The translations under genes were made by a program, and so were the position numbers. This document shows positions 9,143-17,759 of a stretch of DNA of 64,000 nt, piece after piece. Source of the DNA: Halobacteriales archaeon (GTDB lineage Archaea; Halobacteriota; Halobacteria; Halorutilales; JAHENH01); assembly GCA_018609935.1 (NCBI GenBank), contig JAHENH010000100.1, positions 15,449 to 79,448 on the forward strand, read 5' to 3'. The notes beneath the pieces are model-generated. The model had not been told where the DNA came from. It was given only the letters and a program-made list of their open reading frames with translations, and made no database searches. Within the stretch, counting starts at the first letter, position 1, and each line of letters begins with the position of its first letter.

Positions 9143-10852
9143 TTATGGACCTATACTCCATAGTTGTGAGAGTAAAAACCAGTTCATCGCCCAAAGTATT
9201 ACAAAGACAACAAGAAATGCAATTGTTAATGTAAAAGTTCCTCGCATGCTAAATTCATGTATTGATTTATTTTTCTTTCCGCCATCAGTCTTACCAGCCG
9301 TGTTTGTTGATTCAGTGGCTGTGAATTTTTTACCTATTAGGAGTGACCCTACTGCGACTGCTATAAATATTGCTCCAGCTATTACTGCAATAATAGCTGT
9401 AATTCCGAATATAGCAAAGAAAAGATTTGCAGATGAATATGAAAAACCTGTTCCAGGAATATTTATGCCTGTAGGCCATCTTCGAGGGATCCCAAATAGT
9501 ACACCTAGATACATCATCATTAATACTGCTATCCCCATGCTACTAGCATATAGGTAAGGTTGTATAGATGCTAGTTTTTTTCCTATCCAGTCTCTTCCAA
9601 ATATTAATCTTAGGATATAATATCCAAGACCCATAAATGCTAGAGTTGTTCCTGTAGCTACTGTGCCATGGAAATGTCCTGGAACTGCTAGTGTGTTGTG
9701 CCATGTCATGTTAAGCTGGAATTGACCCATCATAACTCCTGTTATCCCTCCAAGAAATCCGAAGAGAATTATGCTTAATATTGTTGCTGAAAACCCTGGG
9801 TTTTCCCATGGTGAGGACCACAGCCATCCAAAGATTCCGCTTCCTTTGTTTTTTCGTCTTCTTCCTGCTTCAAGGCCAGCAGGGATTGCGAACGCATGTA
9901 TCATGCTTGCTATTACTGCTCCATAGGCTGCATATGATGTGTTCCATAGTTTCCAGCCAGTAGATATTGCTGGGTCTGATAGTAGGTGGTGTGCAGCCCC
10001 CATATTTATGAAAAAAAGATAAAGTACAAAAGCAGATCTGGAGATTTTTTCACTTGCTACTTCTGCATCACCTACTATATGTGTCATAAAGTACCATATT
10101 GTTATCATGGCTAATAGGTTGATTTGTTGGGTTCCATGGCCTATCATCCAGTACATCTGTCGATACCAAGCTGGATCTATGTATTCAAGTACTTCTATAC
10201 GCCAGAGAAATGTTGGTATATATGTAATTAATCCTCCAACAAGTGCTTCTAGAGCTATTATAGATGTAATAAATGCACCAAATGTTATAAGTGGTAAAGA
10301 TTTGGAGTCAGTGATTTTTTGTTTCCATATTGTTACAAAAAAAGGTAGGGCTGCTAATACAGTGCCCAGTATAAATATTATAGCCCCGAGATAAAACTGC
10401 CAACTTGAGGGTAAGGGAACATAGGATGTAAGAAGTGGTGGATTATCTGATTGGGAGGTAAACCAGATAGCAGCTGTTATTATTAACCCTCCAACAACCA
10501 TAACTCCCCAAGCTGTCTTTGATAGTTTTTTTAATGGTAGCTTTCTCTCTAATACAAGAGGCCCTCCAACATATAGTATAGCTATCTCCATAAATACCAT
10601 CCAGAAAATCAATAGATACCATGCATGTAAGCTTAGGTATGTATAGAAGTCCTGTGCTGTAAGTAATGAAATAAGTCGCCACCTAGTTAATGCTACAAAT
10701 AATGCAAATATACCTCCGATAGCTAATGCTATAATAGATGTTAAGCCAAACAGCTTCACCATGTCTTCTGCTGATTTGTGTATCTTTAGATTTGTAACAG
10801 AGCATTCCCTATACCCGTCTTGATTGTATTCAAAGGTGCTTAGCCCAAGCAT
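9143..10852 (-). CDS. Heme-copper oxidase superfamily subunit I (cytochrome c oxidase subunit I-like; lacks active-site Tyr, eNOR-like)
   Basis: Catalytic membrane subunit of a ba3/B-family-like heme-copper enzyme with about 13 helices in 569 aa. Heme and copper ligands are visible: His76 in LSLHAWYL, His239 in WMIGHGTQQ, the His288-His289 pair in AAHHLLSDP, and His393/His395 in VPGHFHGT. The key oddity is that ba3 oxidases have H-P-x-x-Y, the Tyr cross-linked to the copper-binding His, whereas here His239 is followed by G-T-Q-Q, so Gln243 replaces the Tyr. Loss of this Tyr marks nitric-oxide-reductase members of the superfamily, and a GH-x-x-QQ-x-N pattern recalls the eNOR family as I remember it. 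The start ATG overlaps the stop of subunit II (TAATG). O2 versus NO as substrate cannot be settled from sequence alone. Confidence 0.9.
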   Translation of the reverse strand: MLGLSTFEYNQDGYRECSVTNLKIHKSAEDMVKLFGLTSIIALAIGGIFALFVALTRWRLISLLTAQDFYTYLSLHAWYLLIFWMVFMEIAILYVGGPLVLERKLPLKKLSKTAWGVMVVGGLIITAAIWFTSQSDNPPLLTSYVPLPSSWQFYLGAIIFILGTVLAALPFFVTIWKQKITDSKSLPLITFGAFITSIIALEALVGGLITYIPTFLWRIEVLEYIDPAWYRQMYWMIGHGTQQINLLAMITIWYFMTHIVGDAEVASEKISRSAFVLYLFFINMGAAHHLLSDPAISTGWKLWNTSYAAYGAVIASMIHAFAIPAGLEAGRRRKNKGSGIFGWLWSSPWENPGFSATILSIILFGFLGGITGVMMGQFQLNMTWHNTLAVPGHFHGTVATGTTLAFMGLGYYILRLIFGRDWIGKKLASIQPYLYASSMGIAVLMMMYLGVLFGIPRRWPTGINIPGTGFSYSSANLFFAIFGITAIIAVIAGAIFIAVAVGSLLIGKKFTATESTNTAGKTDGGKKNKSIHEFSMRGTFTLTIAFLVVFVILWAMNWFLLSQLWSIGP

Positions 10853-11406
10853 TATCTTACAAATATATTTGTATTCATAGCTCTATGTCCAAGGCCACAG
10901 AACTCATTGCATATAACAACATATTGTCCTACGTCATCGAATTCCATGTCTATTATCCATTCATAGTTAGGCAGCATCTGTAGTGATATCTGTTGGCTCT
11001 TGTTTTCTTCTTTTCTTATAGAAAATCCGTGTTGAACATCATATGTTGATAGATGGAATTTATAGTCTTGTCCTCTCTCTAAAACTACAGGTAGTCCGTC
11101 CCATCCAAACTGATATGCGCCTATATATATATCATTTCTGGAGGGTACAAGTACATCTGATCCTTGAACAGTGGTGGTGTCAGAATTATCTTTAAATTGT
11201 TGGACTTTATTTCTATATCTTTCTGAACTTATTTCTCTAGTTTCTCCCATCTGGTTTTGGCCTCCAAATTGAGTCCACCCTAACATCCAACTGAACAATA
11301 TTAATGCCCATCCCCCTGAAATACCTAGCCATATTGCTTCACGACGATTTATATTTCTATCCCACCAGCTTCCTTCAGGTGATTCAAGGGGTGAATCTTC
11401 CTCCAT
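10852..11406 (-). CDS. Heme-copper enzyme subunit II with CuA site
   Basis: Electron-entry subunit with one N-terminal helix (WLGISGGWALILFSWMLG) and an external cupredoxin domain. The CuA ligands are intact: His in VQHGFSI, then Cys166-x-Glu168-x-Cys170-x3-His174-x2-Met177 in CNEFCGLGHRAM. The length (184 aa) matches the short subunit II of ba3-type enzymes. Its stop overlaps the subunit I start by one base, and it begins two bases after the stop of the tiny upstream subunit, so the operon is tightly coupled. A CuA donor site fits oxidases and also CuA-containing NO reductases, so it does not settle the substrate. Soluble donors are presumably blue-copper proteins outside this window. Confidence 0.93.
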   Translation of the reverse strand: MEEDSPLESPEGSWWDRNINRREAIWLGISGGWALILFSWMLGWTQFGGQNQMGETREISSERYRNKVQQFKDNSDTTTVQGSDVLVPSRNDIYIGAYQFGWDGLPVVLERGQDYKFHLSTYDVQHGFSIRKEENKSQQISLQMLPNYEWIIDMEFDDVGQYVVICNEFCGLGHRAMNTNIFVR

Positions 11407-11408
11407 TA

Positions 11409-11567
11409 TTATCCCCCTGGTACACTAAGTAAATCAATTAGCCCCCACACGACATAGGAAAGCATGAAAAATAGTATAGCTGCTAGTGCTAGTATCCACT
11501 CGCTATCAAGTAATTGTTGAGGCCAAGGAATATCTTTTTGTTTAGATTTTTCTTTACCCTCAGCCAT
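11409..11567 (-). CDS. Small one-helix subunit of heme-copper enzyme (CbaD/subunit IIa-like)
   Basis: Reading the minus strand gives a 52-residue protein starting MAEGKEKSKQ, with a charged N-terminus, one hydrophobic helix (ILALAAILFFMLSYVVWG) and a short tail LLSVPGG. It ends two bases before the ATG of the CuA subunit, and is therefore the first gene of the operon. Size, one helix and position match subunit IIa of ba3 oxidases (CbaD in haloarchaea), which supplies the helix missing from the short subunit II. Automated callers with a length cutoff would miss it. Confidence 0.8.
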   Translation of the reverse strand: MAEGKEKSKQKDIPWPQQLLDSEWILALAAILFFMLSYVVWGLIDLLSVPGG

Positions 11568-11875
11568 AATATAAAATATTTTCTATTTTCTACTTAATAA
11601 AATTTTGCCCTTACATATAATGCGTGGAAGAAGAAGTTTTATTACTCCCTTACGATTCCACATTAAGATAGAAGGATAATAAATAGAGGATCTAAATATA
11701 GATTAAATATGTTTGGCAACTATATAAAAGAAGGGTTAAATTACTCATTAATAGTATAGAATAACGTTATTTTTTAATTTTATTCTAGATATAATGTTTA
11801 TTTTTTTATTTTTTTTTAGTTGTATTAGTGGATCTATAGCAGAACACTCTAAAATAGTTGGTATTTACATATTGT
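11568..11875. other. Divergent intergenic region between heme-copper operon and L11
   Basis: About 300 AT-rich bases between two divergent operons. No conserved open frame is seen. It must hold both promoters; TATA-like A/T runs are too common here to choose one safely. A long T-rich tract at 11791-11820 precedes the L11 gene. Confidence 0.5.
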
Positions 11876-12331
11876 ATGGAGATAGAACTTTTAGTTGAAG
11901 GTGGTAATGCTAGTCCTGGACCACCTCTTGGTCCAGAGTTAGGGCCTACAGATATAGATGTTGGTAAAGTAGTGGAAGCTATTAATAAAGAAACAGCTGA
12001 TTTTGAAGGTACAGAGGTACCTGTTACTGTTATAATTGATGATGGAGAGTTTGAAATAGAGGTTGGAACACCTCCTACGGCCGAGCTTATAAAGGATGAG
12101 GTAGGTATTGAGACAGGTAGTGGCAAACCTAATGAGGAGTTTGTTGCTGATCTATCTATGGATCAGGTTAAAGATATAGCTAATATGAAATCTAGGGATT
12201 TACTTGCTAAGGATTTGAAATCATCTGCCAAAGAGGTTGTAGGGACGTGTGTTTCTTTGGGTATTACAATAGAAGATAAAGATCCTAGAGATGCTGCAGA
12301 TTTGATAGAAAGCGGAGAATTAGAGGTATAA
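11876..12331 (+). CDS. rpl11: 50S ribosomal protein L11
   Basis: Ribosomal stalk-base protein binding 23S rRNA in the GTPase centre. Seen: the N-terminal antibiotic-loop motif ASPGPPLGPELGP and conserved VVEAINKET, then the C-terminal RNA-binding domain with QVKDIANMKSRDLLA and a VGTCVSLGITIE segment. I chose the ATG giving MEIELLVEGG; a TTG 18 bases upstream would add MVFTYC, which the family does not have. The product is 151 aa, close to archaeal L11 of about 160. It lies 13 bases before the PIN-ATPase and is probably cotranscribed with it. The usual archaeal partners L1-L10-P1 are not next to it. Confidence 0.95.
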   Translation: MEIELLVEGGNASPGPPLGPELGPTDIDVGKVVEAINKETADFEGTEVPVTVIIDDGEFEIEVGTPPTAELIKDEVGIETGSGKPNEEFVADLSMDQVKDIANMKSRDLLAKDLKSSAKEVVGTCVSLGITIEDKDPRDAADLIESGELEV

Positions 12332-12344
12332 AGGAGGAAAGCTT

Positions 12345-14144
12345 TTGGTCGCTCCTCATTTAAAAGATCTAATGAAGATAGTTCCGGATACGAGTGTTAT
12401 TGTAGATGGGAGGATAGCGAGGAAAGTAAAGCAAGGGGATTTCAAAGGAGGAAAGGTTATTGTCCCCGAAGCAGTAGTTGCTGAGTTGGAGTCTCAAGCT
12501 AATAAAGGACGTGAGACTGGACAGAAAGGTATTGATGAGCTTAAAAGACTTGAAAAGCTTGCTGATAATGGATATATTGCACTAGAATATAAAGGTAGAC
12601 GTCCAGATCTAGAGGAAATAAAGCTTGCTGATACTGGTGAGATTGATTCTATAATTAGAGAAATAGCTGTTAAAGAAAATGCTACATTTGTAACATCAGA
12701 TAGAGTTCAAAGTGAAGTAGCAAGAGCGAAAGGTTTAGATGTAATATATCTAAGACCTGAAAAACCTGATTATAGTAGTTTGAAACTTGAGGAATATTTT
12801 GATGATAAAACTATGATGGTACACCTAAAACAGGGAGCTAAACCTAGGGCTAAAAGAGGGGATATAGGTGATATGGAATTTAAAACGATTAGAAATAAAA
12901 CCCTGAATAGAGGAGAGCTTGAGGAGATAGCTCAAGAAATAGCAGAAGCTGCTAAAAGAACGGATAAAGGTATGGTTGAAGTAGAGAGAGATGGAGCTAC
13001 AGTAGTGCAACTTAGGGAGATGAGGATAGCTATAGCTCGTCCACCTTTTTCTGAAGGAATTGAGATTACAGCAGTTAAACCTATAGCAAAAGTTGGTATA
13101 GATGAATATAGGTTAAGTGAAGAGCTTAAAAATAGATTGTTAGAAGAAAGGGGTGTATTAATAGCAGGGTCACCAGGAGCAGGTAAGACTACTTTTGCTC
13201 AAGCAGTGGCAGAATTTTTAGACCAGGAAGGATTTTCGGTTAAGACTATGGAAGAACCAAGAGACCTACAAGTCGACGAAAATGTAACCCAATACAAAGA
13301 ACTTGAGGGAAGCATGGAAAAAACAGCAGATGTACTATTGTTGGTTCGACCTGACTATACGGTATATGATGAAATGAGGGAATCAAATGACTTTGAAGTA
13401 TATTCAGATATGAGGCTTGCAGGGGTTGGAATGATAGGTGTTGTACACGCAACACGCGCTGTCGATGCAGTACAACGCCTAGTAGGTAGGGTTGAACTAG
13501 GTATGATTCCACAAATAGTAGATACAGTAGTCTTTATAGAGGAAGGAAAGATAGAGAAAGTCTATGAAATAAAATTAAATGTTAAAGTACCAGAGGGTAT
13601 GCTTGATGAAGACCTCGCACGTCCAGTAGTTGAAATATCAGATTTTGAAACAGGAGAACCAGAATATGAAATATACAGCTACAACAGACAAGTAGTTGTT
13701 ACTCCTGTAGATGAATATAGGAAAGAAAAAAAAGAGATAGAAAAAGACCTAAAAAGAGAAATAAAAAACGTAGCAAACGGCAACATAGAAACCGAGATAA
13801 GAGGTAACAAAGCTATGGTGTGGGTTGATGAAAAAGACGCACCTAAAGTCATTGGTAAAAATGGTGAAACAATAGATGAAATAGAAAGAAAAGTAGGTAT
13901 AAATATAGAGGTCAGATCTAGAGGAGAAGAAAAAGTAAGAGTGAAACAAACTTCACGCCATGTAGTCTTAGAAATAGGTGACATGGAAGGAGAAGCAGTA
14001 GAAGTAAACGCAGACGGAAACCACATATTTACTGCTACAGTAGGTAGAAACGGAGAAATAAAAGTATCCAGAGGAAGCGAAATAGCAGATGAACTAGAAA
14101 ACCTAGTAGAAAAAGGTAAAACAATCACCGCTCAACCAGTATAA
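12345..14144 (+). CDS. PIN domain-ATPase-KH protein (PINA-like)
   Basis: Archaeal protein with an N-terminal PIN domain (residues about 10-140; acidic sites at [26 protein letters not shown] and TSDRVQ), a central secretion-ATPase-like P-loop ATPase (Walker [10 protein letters not shown] near residue 278, Walker B-like VLLLVRPD near 329), and a C-terminal KH domain ([13 protein letters not shown] near 505). Sulfolobus PINA promotes Holliday-junction branch migration with Hjc, a plausible role here since hjc is also in the window. Start choice: TTG with an AAGGAGGAAA ribosome site seven bases upstream; an ATG 27 bases downstream (MKIVPDTSV) matches the family start better but lacks such a site. 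G/T content of the coding strand falls sharply from 5' to 3' in this gene. Confidence 0.9.
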   Translation: MVAPHLKDLMKIVPDTSVIVDGRIARKVKQGDFKGGKVIVPEAVVAELESQANKGRETGQKGIDELKRLEKLADNGYIALEYKGRRPDLEEIKLADTGEIDSIIREIAVKENATFVTSDRVQSEVARAKGLDVIYLRPEKPDYSSLKLEEYFDDKTMMVHLKQGAKPRAKRGDIGDMEFKTIRNKTLNRGELEEIAQEIAEAAKRTDKGMVEVERDGATVVQLREMRIAIARPPFSEGIEITAVKPIAKVGIDEYRLSEELKNRLLEERGVLIAGSPGAGKTTFAQAVAEFLDQEGFSVKTMEEPRDLQVDENVTQYKELEGSMEKTADVLLLVRPDYTVYDEMRESNDFEVYSDMRLAGVGMIGVVHATRAVDAVQRLVGRVELGMIPQIVDTVVFIEEGKIEKVYEIKLNVKVPEGMLDEDLARPVVEISDFETGEPEYEIYSYNRQVVVTPVDEYRKEKKEIEKDLKREIKNVANGNIETEIRGNKAMVWVDEKDAPKVIGKNGETIDEIERKVGINIEVRSRGEEKVRVKQTSRHVVLEIGDMEGEAVEVNADGNHIFTATVGRNGEIKVSRGSEIADELENLVEKGKTITAQPV

Positions 14145-14398
14145 ACTATACCTATCTTAGAATCAGAAATTCAAGAATCAGAAGTTTATACAAATTCAAC
14201 TAACACATCTCGAACAGATTGGCTTAATGGTTTCTAAAAGTAGTGAGGATGGAGTGGAATAAGTCTGTCCACAAAGACCGCTAGTGTCGTCTTTACCAGA
14301 CGAAAACTCGGGAAGTTCGGGAAGACTGTATGGCAACTACATCTTTAATATCTTTTTATTCTTTAGAAACAGAAAAATTGAAAATATAGTTATATTTT
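14145..14398. other. Intergenic region with unexplained hairpins between convergent genes
   Basis: Between the convergent ends of the PIN-ATPase gene and hemE lies a moderately GC-richer patch at about 14215-14340. It can form small hairpins: gtct/agac around 14265-14280 and CGTCT-ttacc-AGACG around 14290-14305, followed by two gggaag copies. No open frame is convincing. It may be a terminator region, a small RNA or a worn mobile-element end. Confidence 0.3.
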
Positions 14399-15406
14399 TT
14401 AGTTTTTTAGATTTCTATTGTAGTTTTTCGCTTCTTCCACAAAAGCTTTTACGTTTTCTGGTTTTGCATTTTTTGGAACTCCATGGCCAAGATTTAATAT
14501 ATGGCCTTTACTGTCTAGGTGTTCTAGTATTTTTCTAGTTTTTTGTTTTACAGTTTTTTCGTTTCCAAGAAGATACGCAGGGTCTAGGTTCCCTTGTATA
14601 GATTTTTCACCTAGCTCATTTTTAGCTTTTGAGATGTCTACAGTCCAGTCTATACTTACTACATCAGCACCAGTTTCTTTTAACATAGATAGTTTTCCAC
14701 CAGAATTTCTTGTAAATATTATAGTTGGAATATCTATCTGTTTTAATATTTGTTTATATGTAGGAAGGATGAATTCTTTGTAGTCATCAGGAGATAAAAA
14801 TCCTGCCCATGTATCAAAAAGTTGTATTATATCTGCACCGCTATTTTGTTGGAACTTTAATACATCTGCTACTGTTTTAGATAGTTTTTCAAGTAGTTCT
14901 TTAAAACTTGATGGATGTTTAATCATAAAAGCTCTAGTTCCTATCTTGTCTTTATTTTCTATAGCATATGATGCCAATGTATATGGACCTCCAGCAAAAC
15001 CTATTACACCTGCTTCATCCTGTATAGACTTTGATACTCTCTGTATTGTTTCTCCAACATACCAGAGTTCGTCTTCTATAGATGGTTTTTTTAGATTGAT
15101 GTCGCTTGGTTTTTTAATTGGGTTATCTATTATAGGTCCTTGATCTCCAATTTCATAGTTAAACCCTACAGATTCTAGGGTTATTAATATATCAGAATAA
15201 ATAACAACTCCATCTACTTTGAATTTATTCCAAGGTAATAATGAAATTTCTTCTGCAATTTCTGGGTTTTTTATTGCTTCTTTAAAGCTATATTTTTCCC
15301 TGATTTCTCTATATCTTGGAAGATATCTGCCTGCTTGCCTCATAAGCCAGACCGGGGGTCTATCAGTTTTTTTTCCTCTTGCTGCTTTAATCAAAAGGTC
15401 TTTCAT
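14399..15406 (-). CDS. hemE: Uroporphyrinogen decarboxylase
   Basis: Decarboxylates uroporphyrinogen III to coproporphyrinogen III. Seen in 335 aa: the N-terminal signature PPVWLMRQAGRYLPRYREIR (substrate-binding Arg residues), GFAGGPYTLASY near residue 140, FDTWAGFLSP near 200, and the C-terminal NLGHGVPKNAKPENV motif. All family landmarks are intact. It starts 20 bases inside the 3' end of rtcA and is read from the same strand, so the two form an overlapping pair with no obvious functional link. HemE implies the coproporphyrin-dependent branch of heme synthesis; archaea using only siroheme-based heme synthesis lack it, so its presence is a mild lineage marker. Confidence 0.95.
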   Translation of the reverse strand: MKDLLIKAARGKKTDRPPVWLMRQAGRYLPRYREIREKYSFKEAIKNPEIAEEISLLPWNKFKVDGVVIYSDILITLESVGFNYEIGDQGPIIDNPIKKPSDINLKKPSIEDELWYVGETIQRVSKSIQDEAGVIGFAGGPYTLASYAIENKDKIGTRAFMIKHPSSFKELLEKLSKTVADVLKFQQNSGADIIQLFDTWAGFLSPDDYKEFILPTYKQILKQIDIPTIIFTRNSGGKLSMLKETGADVVSIDWTVDISKAKNELGEKSIQGNLDPAYLLGNEKTVKQKTRKILEHLDSKGHILNLGHGVPKNAKPENVKAFVEEAKNYNRNLKN

Positions 15407-16397
15407 TTTTTACTATAACAGGTTTTTCTTGTTCTATACTGATTTTAGTATCTAAAAGTTTCTCACATATCCAAGCATTTGTTTCAAGGTGCGATGTTTT
15501 CTCTGGAACAGAATATCTACCACCAAAAAGTGCTATATATGGAATAAGTTGATCTCCTGTATATATATCTACTGTAGCATTTGAATTAATCATAGAGACA
15601 AGTTTCTCTCCAGCTTCTCTTCCTACTTTTTCAGCTGGCTTCCCGGGCTCACCAAGTGCACTACCACCTAATATTGTCTTTTCGAATTTTCCCCAAACAG
15701 TTATAGAACTACCCGTAGATATCGCTTCATCCTTTTCTATAGCTATATCTACAGGGAAATCTGATAAAATTGCTCCAGCGGATCTAGCCTGTCTTTTAGC
15801 AATGTCTACTGGAAGATTAGAACAATGTGAGACTCCTTCTATCTGTATTAAACCCCCTCTACTATCTATATTTATAGAATTAAGTGTAGATGGGTATATC
15901 TCCAGATCTACTTTACCTCCACCTTCAGGATAATGACCTCTTTTTTTCAATGATATGCCAAAATCTAAGCCAAACCCAGAAAGCAATTCTAATGTTACGT
16001 TTTCCAGATAGTCATATGTAGGGCTCCAACGAACATCTGTACCTCCAACAACCTCTAACCTTACAGGAGAACTAGAATATAGAGAAACAGGAACAACAGC
16101 ATGTATTAATAGGGTTATACTCCCAGCTGTACCAATATCTATTTTATAGGATCCACCATCTATATTCCCAGGATCAAAAATTAACCTTTCGGATCCCTCA
16201 AAAACACCCTCTGTATATGCATTAGTTATATCAGATAAAACCTCAACAACAGAAAGATGCTGTCTTGCAAGACCAGAAGAGTCTCTACCAGCACGTATAT
16301 TTTCAAGCTCAACTTTTCTACCAGTCAAGCTAGACAAAGAAAGAGCAGTCCTCAAAACCTGCCCCCCACCCTCACCATATGAAGCATCAATATACAT
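15387..16397 (-). CDS. rtcA: RNA 3'-terminal phosphate cyclase
   Basis: Converts RNA 3'-phosphates to 2',3'-cyclic phosphates using ATP through an enzyme-AMP intermediate. Seen: N-terminal DASYGEGGGQVLRTALSLS, ENIRAGRDSSGLARQHL near residue 40, GGTDVRWSPTYDYL near 125, and the catalytic-region HLETNAWICEKLL near the C-terminus, where the His next to the Leu-Glu-Thr is the adenylated residue position in the family. I start at the ATG giving MYIDASYG, since the family begins close to that motif; another ATG 21 bases upstream (MVDGGLV) is possible. Its end overlaps hemE by 20 bases. The 5' part is extremely G/T-rich on the coding strand (44 of 60 in one block, hand-counted). Confidence 0.93.
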   Translation of the reverse strand: MYIDASYGEGGGQVLRTALSLSSLTGRKVELENIRAGRDSSGLARQHLSVVEVLSDITNAYTEGVFEGSERLIFDPGNIDGGSYKIDIGTAGSITLLIHAVVPVSLYSSSPVRLEVVGGTDVRWSPTYDYLENVTLELLSGFGLDFGISLKKRGHYPEGGGKVDLEIYPSTLNSINIDSRGGLIQIEGVSHCSNLPVDIAKRQARSAGAILSDFPVDIAIEKDEAISTGSSITVWGKFEKTILGGSALGEPGKPAEKVGREAGEKLVSMINSNATVDIYTGDQLIPYIALFGGRYSVPEKTSHLETNAWICEKLLDTKISIEQEKPVIVKNERPFD

Positions 16398-16527
16398 AAC
16401 TAAACCACCATCTACCACCTAAAAAACACACCCCAAACAATACAAACCCATTCTAATTCAACTAAAAACCAAATAAGTCGGTAGTCTTTTGATATATGCT
16501 ACATAGATAATAATAAAAACCTAATAT

Positions 16528-16600
16528 GTTCCGATAGGGTAGTGGACTATCCTCCGGGCTTGCGGAGCCTGGGACCGGGGTTCAAATCCCCGTCGGAACG
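16528..16600 (+). tRNA. tRNA-Arg (GCG)
   Basis: 73-nt cloverleaf: acceptor GTTCCGA/TCGGAAC, discriminator G, D-arm around gggtagtggactatcc, anticodon stem CGGGC/GCCTG (one G-T pair) with loop TTGCGGA (anticodon GCG), T-arm CGGGG/CCCCG. CCA is not encoded. It lies between two minus-strand genes but is transcribed from the plus strand. Confidence 0.95.
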
Positions 16601-16682
16601 AAATATATTAAGTTTAACTAGTATATTCTATTAAAAATATATTAATTAAGGTTATTCTATACGAGTTACTAAATCTATGATG

Positions 16683-17735
16683 CTATTTAAAAAGATATTC
16701 TCTTATTATATTTCTTACTTGATATCCTTTAAGTTCTTGGTTTAGATAGTCTAGTATAGCTGTTTTTATTTCATCACTATCAATTTCTCCATCTTTAATT
16801 TGATCATATCTATCTATATATACAATACTTGATATAAAGGAATTAGAAACCGAGGGATGTATCTCACTAGCTATATCATAAAGTGGATATATTGTTCTTG
16901 GAGCTGGCTGGCTTATATGGTTTACATCAACAAGTATTATTTGATTATTTATTATAGCAGTGGTTTCATTATACGCATTTGTTTTAGGTATACTAGACCG
17001 AAACCCAGCAACTATCCATTTTGGATTCTCGTTTCTAACTATTTCCTGAGATATCACATAGTACCCTTGTTTGTCTGCAATATTTTCTGTTCCTGCAGTA
17101 GAGAGAACATCATTTATAAACGTGTTTTTTCCAGCTGTCCATCCATCACCCAGTGCATATAGAGATTTTGGATGGTCCAGGTTTTCCACATTTTGGGTTA
17201 TACTGGTTACCTGGGTTTCCATCCACTCTACAGTACTTTGTGCCTGTCCACAACTTCCTGTAATTTTTCCTATTAGATTTGTCTTCGAATATATATCCTC
17301 TATTTGTCCGGCAGCTTCGAACTTAAATACAGTTATATTTACATCTCTAAGCGATGATACAGTCCCATTTGATATTATGTTTGGAGCTAAAACAACATCT
17401 GGATCTTGAGCTATAATAGGTTCAATTTCCGTATTACCTGGCTGTACATTTAAGGTCTCTTTAGTGTCTGAATCTTCTAGATAGGATCCATGTTGTGATA
17501 TAGCTACTACATTATTTTTTTCCCCTATCTCCCATAAAGTTTGAGAGCTACTAGGCCCTAATGAAACAATCCGAGTTGGTTCGTCTTCTAATACTACTTG
17601 TTGCTCTGTAGCATCTATCCCAGAAAACGGAAAACTACAATCTATACTCTGTGCACCAACAACAGATACAGAACCAGCTAAAAAGCCCACAAACAATACT
17701 AAAACGGATATAACGAAAATACGTCTATAACACAT
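16683..17735 (-). CDS. btuF: BtuF-like cobalamin (or metal-chelate) ABC substrate-binding protein
   Basis: Exported solute-binding protein of the BtuF/FhuD group. A signal peptide (VISVLVLFVGFLAGSVSVVGA) precedes the mature domain, which shows PTRIVSLGPSSSQTLWEIG, EPIIAQDPDVVLAP and FINDVLSTAGTENIA, standard landmarks of vitamin B12-binding proteins. The C-terminus carries a segment like an EF-hand/dockerin loop (DQIKDGEIDSDE) and then a helix; no C-terminal membrane anchor is evident. It sits directly downstream of the B12-dependent ribonucleotide reductase on the same strand, 24 bases after its stop. That neighbourhood argues for cobalamin rather than siderophore. The permease and ATPase genes are not next to it. 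Confidence 0.82.
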   Translation of the reverse strand: MCYRRIFVISVLVLFVGFLAGSVSVVGAQSIDCSFPFSGIDATEQQVVLEDEPTRIVSLGPSSSQTLWEIGEKNNVVAISQHGSYLEDSDTKETLNVQPGNTEIEPIIAQDPDVVLAPNIISNGTVSSLRDVNITVFKFEAAGQIEDIYSKTNLIGKITGSCGQAQSTVEWMETQVTSITQNVENLDHPKSLYALGDGWTAGKNTFINDVLSTAGTENIADKQGYYVISQEIVRNENPKWIVAGFRSSIPKTNAYNETTAIINNQIILVDVNHISQPAPRTIYPLYDIASEIHPSVSNSFISSIVYIDRYDQIKDGEIDSDEIKTAILDYLNQELKGYQVRNIIREYLFK

Positions 17736-17759
17736 AGGTTTACACCCTTTAATTGATAT

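Noticed and set aside
9143..11567. A straightforward ba3-type O2 reductase
   Set aside because: Not accepted as settled because the cross-linked Tyr is replaced by Gln; kept as heme-copper superfamily with an eNOR-like hypothesis.
13679..14128. A 149-codon minus-strand frame inside the PIN-ATPase gene
   Set aside because: Low-complexity Ser/Phe/Thr-rich antisense shadow of a gene with clear conserved motifs.
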